Origin: Rivibacter sp049446155
GTDB lineage: Bacteria; Pseudomonadota; Gammaproteobacteria; Burkholderiales; Burkholderiaceae_C
Reading direction: 5' to 3'
DNA: 64,000 nt
Assembly (NCBI RefSeq): GCF_049446155.1
Contig: NZ_JBMSEE010000009.1
Coordinates: forward strand, 124,001-188,000
Made by a program: the position numbers and the translations under genes
Notes under the pieces: generated by a model
Database searches by the model: none
Seen by the model: the letters and a program-made list of their open reading frames with translations, nothing else
Told to the model about the DNA's origin: nothing
Shown here: one piece after another, positions 40,748 through 50,440 of the stretch
How the letters are laid out: the number at the start of each line of letters is the position of its first letter
Position numbering within the stretch: position 1 is the stretch's first letter

Positions 40748-41326
40748 TCAGATCTTCTCGACCTGGTGGAAGTCGAGCTCCACCGGCGTCGCGCGGCCGA
40801 AGATGGTGACGGACACCCGCACCTTCGACTTGTCGTAGTTGACTTCCTCGATCGAGCCGTTGAAGTCGGTGAACGGGCCTTCCTTGACGCGCACCACCTC
40901 GCCGACCTGCCACTCGACCTTGGGCCGCGGCTTCTCGATGCCCTCTTGCATCTGGTTGACGATCTTCATGACCTCGTCTTCCGAGATGGGCACCGGACGG
41001 TTCTTGGCACCGCCGACGAAGCCGGTGACCTTGCTGGTGTGCTTGACCAGGTGCCAGGAGTCGTCGTCGAGCAGCATCTCGACCAGCACGTAGCCGGGGA
41101 AGAAGCGACGCTCGGTCACGGCCTTCTTGCCGTTGCGCATCTCGACCACTTCTTCGGTCGGCACCAGGATGCGGCCGAACTTCGACTGCATGCCGGCGCG
41201 GTCGATGCGCTCGCGCAGGTTGCGCTCGACCGCCTTCTCCATGCCGGAGTAGGCATGCACCACATACCAGCGCAGCGGGTTGGCCGCGGGCTCGGTGCCG
41301 GAGGTCGGTTGCGTGACGTCGGTCAT
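40748..41326 (-). CDS. nusG: transcription termination/antitermination factor NusG
   Basis: NusG, 192 residues (181 in E. coli), bridging RNA polymerase with Rho or the ribosome. The NGN domain starts LRWYVVHAYSGMEKAVERNL after a short Thr/Pro/Glu extension of about 18 residues. The C-terminal KOW domain has GEVVRVKEGPFTDFNGSIEEV. It sits between secE and rplK as in nearly all proteobacteria. Confidence 0.98.
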   Translation of the reverse strand: MTDVTQPTSGTEPAANPLRWYVVHAYSGMEKAVERNLRERIDRAGMQSKFGRILVPTEEVVEMRNGKKAVTERRFFPGYVLVEMLLDDDSWHLVKHTSKVTGFVGGAKNRPVPISEDEVMKIVNQMQEGIEKPRPKVEWQVGEVVRVKEGPFTDFNGSIEEVNYDKSKVRVSVTIFGRATPVELDFHQVEKI

Positions 41327-41352
41327 GTCTTACCTCTATTCGGGCGGCCGCT

Positions 41353-41739
41353 TCAGCGCTTCCAGCCCAGGATCAGGTCGTACAGCGCCCATTCGAGCGT
41401 CTTGTCGGTGACCCAAAGGAACAAGGCCATCACGAACACGAAGGCGAACACGTAGAGCGTCATCTGCGTGGCTTCCTTGCGGGTCGGCCACACGACCTTC
41501 TTCAGCTCGCGCACCGAGTCGCGCCCATAGGCCACCAGCGCCCGGCCCGGCTCGGCGGTGAAGAACACCGCCACGGCGGCGATCAACAGGCCGAGCAACG
41601 CCAGCACGCGCAGCCACAGGTCCTTCTGGCCCAGCACGTAGTAGGCGGCCACCGCCGCGACGACCAGCAAGCCGGCAACGGCCAGCTTGGCCTTGTCGGC
41701 GCCGGAAGTGACGGTTTCGACGGGAGCGGAAGTGTTCAT
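41353..41739 (-). CDS. secE: protein translocase subunit SecE
   Basis: SecE, 128 residues (127 in E. coli). It has the long proteobacterial form: two N-terminal membrane helices, then the conserved amphipathic helix and third membrane segment (SVRELKKVVWPTRKEATQMT followed by a hydrophobic stretch; quoted in full length 20). It stabilises SecY in the translocon. Located directly before nusG and after tRNA-Trp. Confidence 0.97.
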   Translation of the reverse strand: MNTSAPVETVTSGADKAKLAVAGLLVVAAVAAYYVLGQKDLWLRVLALLGLLIAAVAVFFTAEPGRALVAYGRDSVRELKKVVWPTRKEATQMTLYVFAFVFVMALFLWVTDKTLEWALYDLILGWKR

Positions 41740-41800
41740 GCTGTGATGACTGCGGCCCGGTGGCGGAGCATTCGACGAGAGCCATCCCTTTCAGCAGCAA

Positions 41801-41832
41801 AGCCCGCCGGGTCGTTAGACCCCTTGCGGGCT
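41801..41832 (-). terminator. weak terminator-like hairpin between tRNA-Trp and secE
   Basis: AGCCCGC / GCGGGCT with an 18-base loop that can itself pair, followed on the transcript by TTTG. It may partly separate the tRNA-tuf unit from secE-nusG. Confidence 0.4.
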
Positions 41833-41900
41833 GCTCGTTCTGCGGCAAGGCAGGCGATCGATGCGGATTCAGCGCCGGATCGGGCTCCTTCGGTCTTGCG

Positions 41901-41976
41901 TGGCAGGGGCAGAGGGTCTCGAACCCCCAACCTTCGGTTTTGGAGACCGACGCTCTGCCAATTGAGCTATGCCCCT
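41901..41976 (-). tRNA. tRNA-Trp (anticodon CCA)
   Basis: A 76-base cloverleaf with encoded CCA end, 5' AGGGGCATAGCTCAATTGG, anticodon loop CTCCAAA and T-arm GGTTCGAGACC. It lies between tuf and secE, the usual place for trpT-type genes in betaproteobacteria. Confidence 0.96.
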
Positions 41977-41996
41977 ACGCAATCCCTACGGTTTCG

Positions 41997-43187
<1,191 letters not shown>

Positions 43188-43233
43188 CTCGATCTCCTGA
43201 CGGTCGGAACGGTCGCTGATTCAGTCGGGGTTG

Positions 43234-43308
<75 letters not shown>

Positions 43309-43379
43309 ATCGACACGGGCCTGCACACCACCTCATGCACAAGCCGCTGCCGATCACGAACCGGTCTTCACAACAAGCC

Positions 43380-43453
43380 TGGAGCGGGAGACGGGAATCG
43401 AACCCGCGTCATCAGCTTGGAAGGCTGGGGTTCTGCCATTGAACTACTCCCGC
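43380..43453 (-). tRNA. tRNA-Gly (anticodon TCC)
   Basis: A 74-base cloverleaf with encoded CCA; acceptor GCGGGAG / CTCCCGC, anticodon loop CTTCCAA, T-arm CGGGTTCGATTCCCG. Second in the Tyr-Gly-Thr tRNA cluster, as glyT in E. coli. Confidence 0.95.
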
Positions 43454-43503
43454 ATCGCACCCCGCGAACGATCGCCCGTTCGCCGACTTGCTGCTTCTTC
43501 GCT

Positions 43504-43589
43504 TGGTGGAGGAGGCTGGATTCGAACCAGCGTAGGCGTAAGCCAACAGATTTACAGTCTGCCCCCTTTAGCCACTCGGGCACCCCTCC
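43504..43589 (-). tRNA. tRNA-Tyr (anticodon GTA)
   Basis: An 86-base class II tRNA with a long variable arm and encoded CCA; acceptor GGAGGGG, anticodon loop CTGTAAA. First gene of the tRNA-Tyr/Gly/Thr-tuf transcript. Confidence 0.95.
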
Positions 43590-43606
43590 GTGGCGAAGAA
43601 CTCGAA

Positions 43607-43636
43607 AGTGTAGCAGCGTCGCCGGCTTGATGCCAA
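43607..43636 (-). promoter_or_regulatory. promoter of the tRNA-Tyr/Gly/Thr-tuf operon
   Basis: Minus strand: -35 TTGGCA (43636-43631, 5/6), 18-base spacer, -10 TACACT (43612-43607, 4/6). The start would fall about ten bases ahead of the tRNA-Tyr 5' end. Confidence 0.65.
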
Positions 43637-43777
43637 GCCCCACCGGCTCGCCGGCATGCCGCGCAAGCATGTCCGACGCGGCCAACTGGTATGAGTACCG
43701 GCACGGCGCGCGGCTGACCGCCGCCATCGCTCTGAACCGAAAGGCGTCGGGCTTCCGTGGACTCGTCGACGCGCGCA

Positions 43778-43825
43778 GACCAATTGACCAGTTGGTCTTT
43801 CTGGTACTACACTGGTATCAGACCA
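43778..43825 (+). promoter_or_regulatory. promoter and operator cluster of the amino-sugar operon
   Basis: A candidate promoter TTGACC (43784-43789), 18-base spacer, TACACT (43808-43813) is embedded in symmetry elements: GACCAA-8-TTGGTC (43778-43797) surrounds the -35, two TGGTA direct repeats (43802 and 43813) are 11 bases apart, and TGGT-5-ACCA (43813-43825) runs into the start codon. This is the sort of arrangement a GntR-family repressor would occupy. The predicted start lies only about 5 bases before the kinase ATG. Confidence 0.6.
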
Positions 43826-44745
43826 TGAGCCAACCACCGAGCCACTCCCTGGCCAGCCGTACGCCGCCGGTCGCCTACGTGCTGGGCGTCGACGGGGGCG
43901 GCACGCGAACACGCGCGCGGCTGACGCTCGCCGACGGCAGCCGGCTGGGCAACGGCGAGGCCGGGCCGTCGGGCCTCGGGCAAGGCGTCGACCAGGCCTG
44001 GACCAATGTTCGACTGGCGATCGACGCGGCCTTCGGCGCGGCCGGCATGGCGCCGGCGTTGCCGCAGGAATGCGCCGTCGGCCTGGGCCTGGCGGGCGCC
44101 GAGATGGCGCCTTTGCGCCAGCGATTCCTGCGCGCTGCGCCGGCCTATGCCGCGCTGGCGCTCGATTCGGACGCCCACACCGCGCTGCTCGGCGCGCATG
44201 CGGGTCGCCCCGGCGTGCTCGTGGCGGCCGGCACCGGCAGCGTCGGCGAGGTGTTGCATGCCGACGGTCGCCGGATCACCGCCGGCGGCTGGGGTTTCGC
44301 CGTCGGCGACGAGGGCAGCGGCGCCTGGCTCGGACTGCGCGCGATGCGACTGGTGCACCGCGCGCTCGACGGCCGCGCCGAGGCCGGACCGCTCGCGCGG
44401 GCGCTGATGGCGCGCTGCGGCGACCATCGCGAAGCCGTACTGGCCTGGGCCGCCCACGCCGGCCAGCACGCACACGCCGCGCTGGCGCCACTCGTGTTCG
44501 ACCACGAGGAGCTCGACCCGGCGGCTGCCGCGCTGATTGCCGACGCGGTCGACGCGATCGAGGAACTCGCCGCCGCGCTCGACCCGGCCGGTGCCTTGCC
44601 GCTCGCCATCGCCGGCAGCATCGGCCGCCGCCTCGAGCCGCGGCTGTCGCCGCGCACGCGCGCCCGCTGCGTCGCCCCGGCCGGCGATGCGGCCGACGGC
44701 GCGCTGACGTTGATCCGCCAATTCCTCGCGGAGTCCTCATCTTGA
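43825..44745 (+). CDS. nagK: BadF/BadG-type sugar kinase, probable N-acetylglucosamine kinase
   Basis: A 306-residue ASKHA-fold kinase that probably phosphorylates GlcNAc (or GlcN) to the 6-phosphate. The phosphate-1 motif is VDGGGTRTRARL (Asp23, Gly24-26, Thr27); phosphate-2 region VAAGTGSVGEV and the adenosine-binding LAIAGSIGRRL follow. GlcNAc specificity is inferred from the next genes, a GlcNAc-6-P deacetylase and a deaminase. There is no ribosome site ahead of the ATG and the predicted mRNA leader is about 5 bases, so it may be translated as a nearly leaderless message. A GTG at codon 19 would still keep the kinase core. It overlaps the following regulator gene. Confidence 0.82.
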   Translation: MSQPPSHSLASRTPPVAYVLGVDGGGTRTRARLTLADGSRLGNGEAGPSGLGQGVDQAWTNVRLAIDAAFGAAGMAPALPQECAVGLGLAGAEMAPLRQRFLRAAPAYAALALDSDAHTALLGAHAGRPGVLVAAGTGSVGEVLHADGRRITAGGWGFAVGDEGSGAWLGLRAMRLVHRALDGRAEAGPLARALMARCGDHREAVLAWAAHAGQHAHAALAPLVFDHEELDPAAAALIADAVDAIEELAAALDPAGALPLAIAGSIGRRLEPRLSPRTRARCVAPAGDAADGALTLIRQFLAESSS

Positions 44746-45497
44746 ACGACGCGCCCAACAAGCTGCTGCGTTTCGATTTCCAGCCCGACGTCAGCGCCTC
44801 GTCGCCGCTGTATGTGCAGCTCGCGCAGACGCTGTCGAGCGCGATCCGCGAAGGCCGCTACCAGACCAACGAGGCGCTGCCGTCCGAGCGCGTGCTGTCC
44901 GAGGCGCTCGGCCTGTCGCGCGTGACCGCGCGCAAGGCGATCGACCAGCTCGTCGAGCTGGGCCTGGTGGTGCGCCGCCAGGGTTCGGGCAACTACATCG
45001 CGCCCAAGCTCGAGCAGCCGCTGTCGCGCCTGACCAGCTTTTCCGAGGAACTGCAGCAACGCGGCTTTCGGCCGTCGTCGCGCTGGCTGTCGCGCGCCTT
45101 GACCGCCGCCACGCCGGACGAGCAGCTCAGCCTGGGCCTGTCTCCCGGCACGCGCGTCGCGCGGCTCGAGCGCCTGCGGCTGGCCGACGACGTCGTGATG
45201 GCCTATGAAGTGAGCGTGCTGCCCGGCGACGTGCTGCCCGAGCCGACGCAGGTCGACAGCTCGCTCTATGAGTACCTGCGCGGCCGCGGCAAGGAGCCCG
45301 TGCGCGCGCTGCAGCACATCCGTGCCATGAACGCCGATGCCAAGCTCGCCGACTTGCTGCAAGTGCCCGCCGGTCAGGCGCTGCTGTTCATCACGCGCGC
45401 CGGCTACCTGGCCTCGGGCCAGGCGGTCGAGCTGACCCACTCCTATTGCCGCAGCGACTACTACGGGTTCGTCGCGGAGATGAGGCGCGAACCGTGA
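44742..45497 (+). CDS. GntR-family (HutC/UTRA) regulator of the amino-sugar locus, copy 1
   Basis: A 251-residue regulator with an N-terminal winged helix (PLYVQLAQTLSSAIREGRY then LPSERVLSEALGLSRVTARKAID) and a C-terminal UTRA ligand domain (LTSFSEELQQRGF onward, ending CRSDYYGFVAEM). Such NagR/DasR-like proteins sense GlcN-6-P or GlcNAc-6-P. The start is TTG at 44742, overlapping the kinase stop (TTGA) with GGAG eight bases before it, so translation is coupled. It is a clear paralogue of the regulator at 51355-52095; both contain LTSFSE. The probable targets are the TGGTA-containing control regions of this locus. Confidence 0.88.
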   Translation: MNDAPNKLLRFDFQPDVSASSPLYVQLAQTLSSAIREGRYQTNEALPSERVLSEALGLSRVTARKAIDQLVELGLVVRRQGSGNYIAPKLEQPLSRLTSFSEELQQRGFRPSSRWLSRALTAATPDEQLSLGLSPGTRVARLERLRLADDVVMAYEVSVLPGDVLPEPTQVDSSLYEYLRGRGKEPVRALQHIRAMNADAKLADLLQVPAGQALLFITRAGYLASGQAVELTHSYCRSDYYGFVAEMRREP

Positions 45498-46621
45498 GCC
45501 TGCAACGCATCGAGGGCAACATCCTCACGCCCGCGGGCTTTGTCCGTGGCGCGCTCGTCCACCGCGACGGCCGCGTGGCGTCGATCGAGGGCACACCGAT
45601 CGGCGAAGCGCAGGCGCGCAGCGAGCGCGCGGCGCTGGTGCTGCCGGGCTTCATCGACAACCACGTGCATGGCGGCGGCGGAGCCGACACGATGGAAGCC
45701 GGCGACGCGATCTTGCGCATCGCGCGCCTGCACGTGCGGCACGGCACGACGGCGCTCCTGGCCACCACGATGACCGCGCCGCTGAACGAGATCGCCGCCG
45801 CGATGGCGGCGCTCGGCCCGGCCTGCCGCGAGCGCCCTGCCGGCAGCGCGCGCGTGATGGGCGTGCACCTCGAGGGCCCCTACATCAGCCCCGACAAGCT
45901 CGGCGCGCAGCCCGACTTCGCAAGGCCCGCGTCGATCGACGAGGTGCTCGCGCTGCACGCGCTCGCGCCGATCCGCCTGATCACGCTGGCACCCGAGCTG
46001 CCGGGCAACCTCGATCTGATCGAGCCGCTGCGCGCCCAGGGCTTTCGCGTCCAGATCGGCCACACCACCGGCAGCTACGAAGACGGCGTCGCGGCGCTCG
46101 AGCGCGGCGCGGGCGGCTTCACGCACCTGTTCAACGCGATGAGCGGCATGCACCACCGCGCGCCCGGCATGGTGGGCGCGGCGCTCGCGCACGCGCGCTA
46201 CGCCGAGATCATTCCCGACCTGCTGCATGTGCACCCGGGCGCGATCCGCGCCGCGCTGCGCGCCGTGCCCTGCCTGTTCTGCGTCACCGACTCCACCGCC
46301 GCCGCCGGCATGCCCGACGGCGACTACAAGCTCGGCCGCCACCTCGTCACCAAGTGCCTGGGCGGCGTGCGCCTGCCCGACGGCACGCTGGCCGGCAGCA
46401 CGCTGACGATGGACCAGGCGCTGCGCAACCTGGTGAGCCTGGGCCTGTCGCTGGAAGAAGCGTCCAGGCGCACCTCCACCCACGCGGCCGACTACCTCGG
46501 CATCGCCGACCGCGGCCGCCTCGGCCAGGGCGCGCATGCCGACCTCGTGGTGTTCGACCGCGACCTGCAGCTGCAACGTGTGATCGTCGAAGGAGAAGAG
46601 ATTGACCTCGCGCATGCTTGA
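45494..46621 (+). CDS. nagA: N-acetylglucosamine-6-phosphate deacetylase
   Basis: Converts GlcNAc-6-P to GlcN-6-P and acetate; 375 residues. Metal and catalytic residues of the family are all visible: HxH (His57, His59) in GFIDNHVHGG, Glu127 in HLEGPYISP, His190 in IGHTTGSYEDG, His211 in THLFNAMSGMHHRAPG and the catalytic Asp266 in VTDSTAAAG. The start is GTG at 45494, overlapping the regulator stop by four bases (GTGA). It overlaps the next gene by about 20 bases, so the operon is very tightly packed. Confidence 0.96.
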   Translation: MSLQRIEGNILTPAGFVRGALVHRDGRVASIEGTPIGEAQARSERAALVLPGFIDNHVHGGGGADTMEAGDAILRIARLHVRHGTTALLATTMTAPLNEIAAAMAALGPACRERPAGSARVMGVHLEGPYISPDKLGAQPDFARPASIDEVLALHALAPIRLITLAPELPGNLDLIEPLRAQGFRVQIGHTTGSYEDGVAALERGAGGFTHLFNAMSGMHHRAPGMVGAALAHARYAEIIPDLLHVHPGAIRAALRAVPCLFCVTDSTAAAGMPDGDYKLGRHLVTKCLGGVRLPDGTLAGSTLTMDQALRNLVSLGLSLEEASRRTSTHAADYLGIADRGRLGQGAHADLVVFDRDLQLQRVIVEGEEIDLAHA

Positions 46622-47624
46622 GGAGGCGCAGCACGCCCCCGAAGCGATCGCTCGCCTGCTCGCGGCGGACGCCGACGCTTACGCGTCGCTCGGCGCCGCG
46701 CTGCGCGCGTCGCCGCCGATCTCGCTGCTCACGGTGGCGCGCGGCAGCTCGGATCACGCCGCGCACTACATGGCCTACCTGATCATGGCCCGACTGGGCC
46801 GGCTGGTGACGTCGCTGCCGATGTCGCTGATCACGCTGTACCAGTCGCGCATCGCCTGCGACGGCCTGGTGTCTATGGCGTTCTCGCAGTCCGGCCAGAG
46901 CCCGGATCTCGTCGCCCCGACGCGCTTCTTTCGTGCCGGCGGCGCCCGCACCGTGGCCTTCGTCAACGACCCGGCCTCGCCGCTCGCACAGGCGTCGCAG
47001 TGGGTGTTCCCGCTGCACGCCGGCGCCGAACAAAGCGTCGCGGCCACCAAGAGCTACATCGCTCAGCTCGTGGCCGGCGCGCGCGTCACGGCGGCATGGC
47101 AAGACGATGCCGACCTGCAGCACGCGCTGCTCGGCCTGCCCGGCGTGCTGGAACAAGCGGCGCAGCAGCGCTGGCAACCGGCGATCGAAGCGCTGGCCGA
47201 CGCCGACAAGCTGTTCGTGATCGGCCGCGGCACTGGCCTCGCGATCGCGATGGAAGCCGCGCTCAAGTTCAAGGAGGTGTGCGGCATCCAGGCCGAGGCC
47301 TTCTCGGGGGCCGAGGTCAAGCACGGCCCGATGGCGCTGGTCGAGCAGGGCTATCCGCTGCTTGTGTTCGCGCCGCGCGGCCCGGCCCACCACGGACTGC
47401 TGGCGCTGGCCGACGAGATGCGCCAGCGCGGCGCGCGCGTGCTGCTGGCCGCGCCGGCCGGCACGCCTGGCTGCGAGCTGCCGCTCGTGCCGGCCGGCAG
47501 CGAGGACCTCGATCCGATCACCGCGATCCAGAGCTTCTACCCGATGGTGGAGGCACTCGCCCGTGCGCGCGGGCTCGACCCGGATCGCCCGCGCCACCTG
47601 GCCAAGGTCACGCGGACCCAGTGA
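46602..47624 (+). CDS. SIS-domain glucosamine-6-phosphate deaminase (NagB-II type)
   Basis: Predicted to convert GlcN-6-P to fructose-6-P and ammonia. The 340-residue protein has two sugar-isomerase (SIS) domains like the C-terminal half of GlmS but lacks the glutaminase domain: ARGSSDHAAHYMAYL and SQSGQSPDLVAP in the first, GRGTGLAIAMEAALKFKE and EAFSGAEVKHGPMAL in the second. That architecture, next to nagA, is the NagB-II enzyme that replaces classical NagB in many proteobacteria. Start: TTG at 46602 fits the AGGAG six bases ahead; the ATG at 46614 is the alternative. Confidence 0.9.
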   Translation: MTSRMLEEAQHAPEAIARLLAADADAYASLGAALRASPPISLLTVARGSSDHAAHYMAYLIMARLGRLVTSLPMSLITLYQSRIACDGLVSMAFSQSGQSPDLVAPTRFFRAGGARTVAFVNDPASPLAQASQWVFPLHAGAEQSVAATKSYIAQLVAGARVTAAWQDDADLQHALLGLPGVLEQAAQQRWQPAIEALADADKLFVIGRGTGLAIAMEAALKFKEVCGIQAEAFSGAEVKHGPMALVEQGYPLLVFAPRGPAHHGLLALADEMRQRGARVLLAAPAGTPGCELPLVPAGSEDLDPITAIQSFYPMVEALARARGLDPDRPRHLAKVTRTQ

Positions 47625-47625
47625 G

Positions 47626-49119
47626 ATGAACACCGACACCTTGCACGCCGGCCACCTCGTGATGGTCGACATCGAGGGCACCTCGCTCGATGACAGCACC
47701 GCGGCCTTCCTGCGCGAGCACCACATCCGCGCGGTCTGCCTGTTCCGCAAGAACATCGGCAGCGAGGACGAGGTGCGCCGCCTCGTCGCCGACCTGCGCG
47801 AGGTGATGGGCCCGGCTGCGCTGGTGGCGATCGACCAGGAAGGCGGCTCGGTCGCGCGCATCACCTTCTTGCCCCATGCGCCGGCGGCGATGGCGCTGGG
47901 CTGCGCGAACGACGAGGCGCTGGCCGAGTCGGTCGGCGCTGCGGTTGCGCGCGGCCTGCGCAGCCTGGGCATCAACTGGAACTTCGCGCCGGTGCTCGAC
48001 GTGAACAACAACCCGGCCAACCCCGTGATCGCCGAGCGCAGCTTCGGCGAGGATCCGCAGCGCGTCGCGCGGCTGGCCGGGGCGTGGATGCGCGGCTCGC
48101 TGCGCGAGGGCGTGGCCTGCTGCGTCAAGCACTTCCCCGGCCACGGCGACACGCATGTCGACTCGCACCATGCCTTGCCGACGGTCGACAAGTCGCTGGC
48201 CGAACTCGAGTCGCTCGAGCTGGTTCCCTTTCGCGCGCTGGCTGGGGTCGCGCCGGCGGTGATGACGGCCCACATCGTCTATCCGCAGCTTGATGCCGAG
48301 CATCCGGCCACGCTGTCGCGCGCTGTGCTGACCGGCGTGCTGCGCGAGCGCCTCGGCTACGAGGGCGTCGTGATCACCGACGCGCTGATGATGAAGGCCG
48401 TTCACGAGCGCTACGGCCATGCGCGCGCGGCCGTGCTCACGCTGCAAGCGGGCGCCGACCTCGTGCTCGCGCAGGGCAGCCGCGCCGAGCAGGCGCAGGC
48501 GGTGCAGGCCGTGGCGCAGGCAATCGAGCACGGCACGCTGCCGCTGGCGCGCGTGCGCGAGGCACGCGCGCGCATCGATGCGCTCGCGGCGAGCTTTCCG
48601 ATCGATCCGCGGCCTTGCGACGACGCGCAGCGCCTGGCCGACGACCAACTGATGCGCGGCGCCTCGGCGCGCGGCCTGCTCGCCGTCGGCGGCGCGCAGC
48701 CGCCTGGGCGCGCGCAGCGCCTGCGCGTCGTGACGCAGCGCGCGGTGCCGGGCGACGGCGTGTCCGAAGCCGGCCCGGGCGGCGAGCTGGTGCGCGCGCT
48801 GTTTCGCGGTTTCGACGATGTCGAGGTCGTGCAGGTCGACTCGCTCGACCGGCTCGACGCCTCGCAGCTGCCGCGCGACGGCCGCCTGCTCGTGCTGGCC
48901 TCGAACCACCGCGCGCGCTACGGCGCCAACGCCGCGGCCTGGCGCCCCGACCTGCATCTCGTGCTGTGGAACCCGTTCCAGGTGTTCGACATCGCCGCGC
49001 CCGCGGTCGTGACCTGGGGCTACGGCGAGGGCGCGCTGGCCGCGCTGCGCGACTGGCTCGAAGGCCGCGTGCCCGCCGCGACCCAAGCCCCGGTCGCGCT
49101 CGCTCCGCGCGCCGCCTGA
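47626..49119 (+). CDS. GH3 beta-N-acetylhexosaminidase with extra C-terminal domain (NagZ-like)
   Basis: Glycoside hydrolase family 3 enzyme releasing GlcNAc from short chitooligosaccharides or muropeptides. The catalytic barrel shows AIDQEGGSVARI, the NagZ signature KHFPGHGDTHVDSHHALP (Lys168-His169, and Asp179-His181 as the acid/base dyad) and the nucleophile Asp252 in VITDALMMKAV. At 497 residues it is about 150 longer than E. coli NagZ; the extra C-terminal domain recalls the two-domain Bacillus enzyme. No signal peptide, so it acts in the cytoplasm. Its ATG follows the previous stop by one base. Confidence 0.93.
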   Translation: MNTDTLHAGHLVMVDIEGTSLDDSTAAFLREHHIRAVCLFRKNIGSEDEVRRLVADLREVMGPAALVAIDQEGGSVARITFLPHAPAAMALGCANDEALAESVGAAVARGLRSLGINWNFAPVLDVNNNPANPVIAERSFGEDPQRVARLAGAWMRGSLREGVACCVKHFPGHGDTHVDSHHALPTVDKSLAELESLELVPFRALAGVAPAVMTAHIVYPQLDAEHPATLSRAVLTGVLRERLGYEGVVITDALMMKAVHERYGHARAAVLTLQAGADLVLAQGSRAEQAQAVQAVAQAIEHGTLPLARVREARARIDALAASFPIDPRPCDDAQRLADDQLMRGASARGLLAVGGAQPPGRAQRLRVVTQRAVPGDGVSEAGPGGELVRALFRGFDDVEVVQVDSLDRLDASQLPRDGRLLVLASNHRARYGANAAAWRPDLHLVLWNPFQVFDIAAPAVVTWGYGEGALAALRDWLEGRVPAATQAPVALAPRAA

Positions 49120-49138
49120 ACCCCAACGAAAGCCGTCC

Positions 49139-50440
49139 GTGGCCAACGATCGTTCGCATTCGCCGATCCGCTGGGTGCCCAGCCTCTACTTCGCGCAAGG
49201 GCTGCAGTTCTTCGTCGTGATGCTGATCGCCGGGCTGATGTTCAAGAGCCTGGGCGTGGGCAACGACCAGATCGCGCGCTGGACCGGCGTGCTCGGCCTG
49301 GCCTGGGCCTTCAAGCCGCTGTGGAGCCCCTTCCTCGAGATGGCGCGCAGCAAGAAGCTGATCGTCGTCGCGATGCAGTTCACCGGCGCGGCCGGGCTGG
49401 CGCTGATGGCGATCGCGCTGCAGCTGCCGATGTGGTTCGCGGCGAGCATTGCGGTGCTGTTCGTGCTGGCCTACGCCTCGGCCACGCACGACATCGCCTG
49501 CGACGGCCTTTACATGGCCGCGCTCGACGCGCGCCAGCAGGCCGCCTACGCCGGCTGGCAAGGCGCGTTCTTCAACGCCAGCAAGTTCCTCACGCTCGGC
49601 GGCCTGCTGGTGCTGGCCGGCCACTTCGAGAAGAGCGTCGGCGCGCATCACGCCTGGTCGATCATCTTCGGCCTGCTCGCGGCACTGCTCGCCGGCCTGG
49701 CGGCCTACAACGCCTGGCGGCTGCCCGGCACGCTCAACACCGATCACGCCGAGCTCAGCTTCGCGAGCGTCGCACGTACGCTGCGCGAGGTGGTGGCCGA
49801 CTTCTTCCGCAAGCCCGGCATCTGGCTCGCGATCCTGTTCATCGTGCTGTTTCGCGCTGCCGAGGGCCAGGTGCAGACGATCGGGCCGCTGTTCATGCTC
49901 GAGGCGCGCGACAAGGGCGGGCTGGGCCTCACGACCGACCAGATCGGCGTGGTCTACGGCACCGCCGGCACGCTGGCCTTTTTGGTCGGCAGCATCCTCG
50001 GCGGCTACTTCACCTCGTGGCTGGGGCTCAAGCGCGCAATGCCCTTCCTGATCGTCGGCATGTGGGTGCCCAACCTGGTGTTCAGCTGGCTGGCGTGGGT
50101 GATGCCCAGCGAGATCGGCGTCATCGGCGCGGCCGTCAGCGTCGAGATGTTCGGCTACGGCTTCGGCTTCGTCGGCATGATCCTGTTCATCATGCAGGCG
50201 GTCGCGCCGGGCCGCTTCCAGACCGCGCACTACGCGCTGGGCTCGGGCGTGATGCAGCTCGGCTTCATCCTCTCCAAGACCGTCAGCGGCGACATCCAGG
50301 TCGCCATGGGCTATCGCGAGTTCTTCGTCTGGACCGTCGCCTGCGGCGTGCCGGTGCTGCTGCTGATGTGGTTCGTGCGCATGCCGGGCCGCGAAGCGCC
50401 GGTCGCCGACGCGCCGGCCGGCGAGCCGGCGCAGGCCTGA
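49139..50440 (+). CDS. AmpG-like MFS transporter for amino-sugar oligomers
   Basis: A 433-residue inner-membrane permease with about twelve helices. The segment ATHDIACDGLYMAALDARQQAA (first part ATHDIACDGLYMAAL) and the following AYAGWQGAFFNASKF are characteristic of the AmpG/PAT branch of the major facilitator superfamily, whose known members import GlcNAc-anhydroMurNAc peptides. Between a GH3 hexosaminidase and a secreted glycanase-like gene, import of chitobiose, GlcNAc or muropeptide fragments is likely; the exact substrate cannot be read from the sequence. The start is GTG at 49139. Its stop overlaps the next ATG (TGATG). Confidence 0.85.
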   Translation: MANDRSHSPIRWVPSLYFAQGLQFFVVMLIAGLMFKSLGVGNDQIARWTGVLGLAWAFKPLWSPFLEMARSKKLIVVAMQFTGAAGLALMAIALQLPMWFAASIAVLFVLAYASATHDIACDGLYMAALDARQQAAYAGWQGAFFNASKFLTLGGLLVLAGHFEKSVGAHHAWSIIFGLLAALLAGLAAYNAWRLPGTLNTDHAELSFASVARTLREVVADFFRKPGIWLAILFIVLFRAAEGQVQTIGPLFMLEARDKGGLGLTTDQIGVVYGTAGTLAFLVGSILGGYFTSWLGLKRAMPFLIVGMWVPNLVFSWLAWVMPSEIGVIGAAVSVEMFGYGFGFVGMILFIMQAVAPGRFQTAHYALGSGVMQLGFILSKTVSGDIQVAMGYREFFVWTVACGVPVLLLMWFVRMPGREAPVADAPAGEPAQA

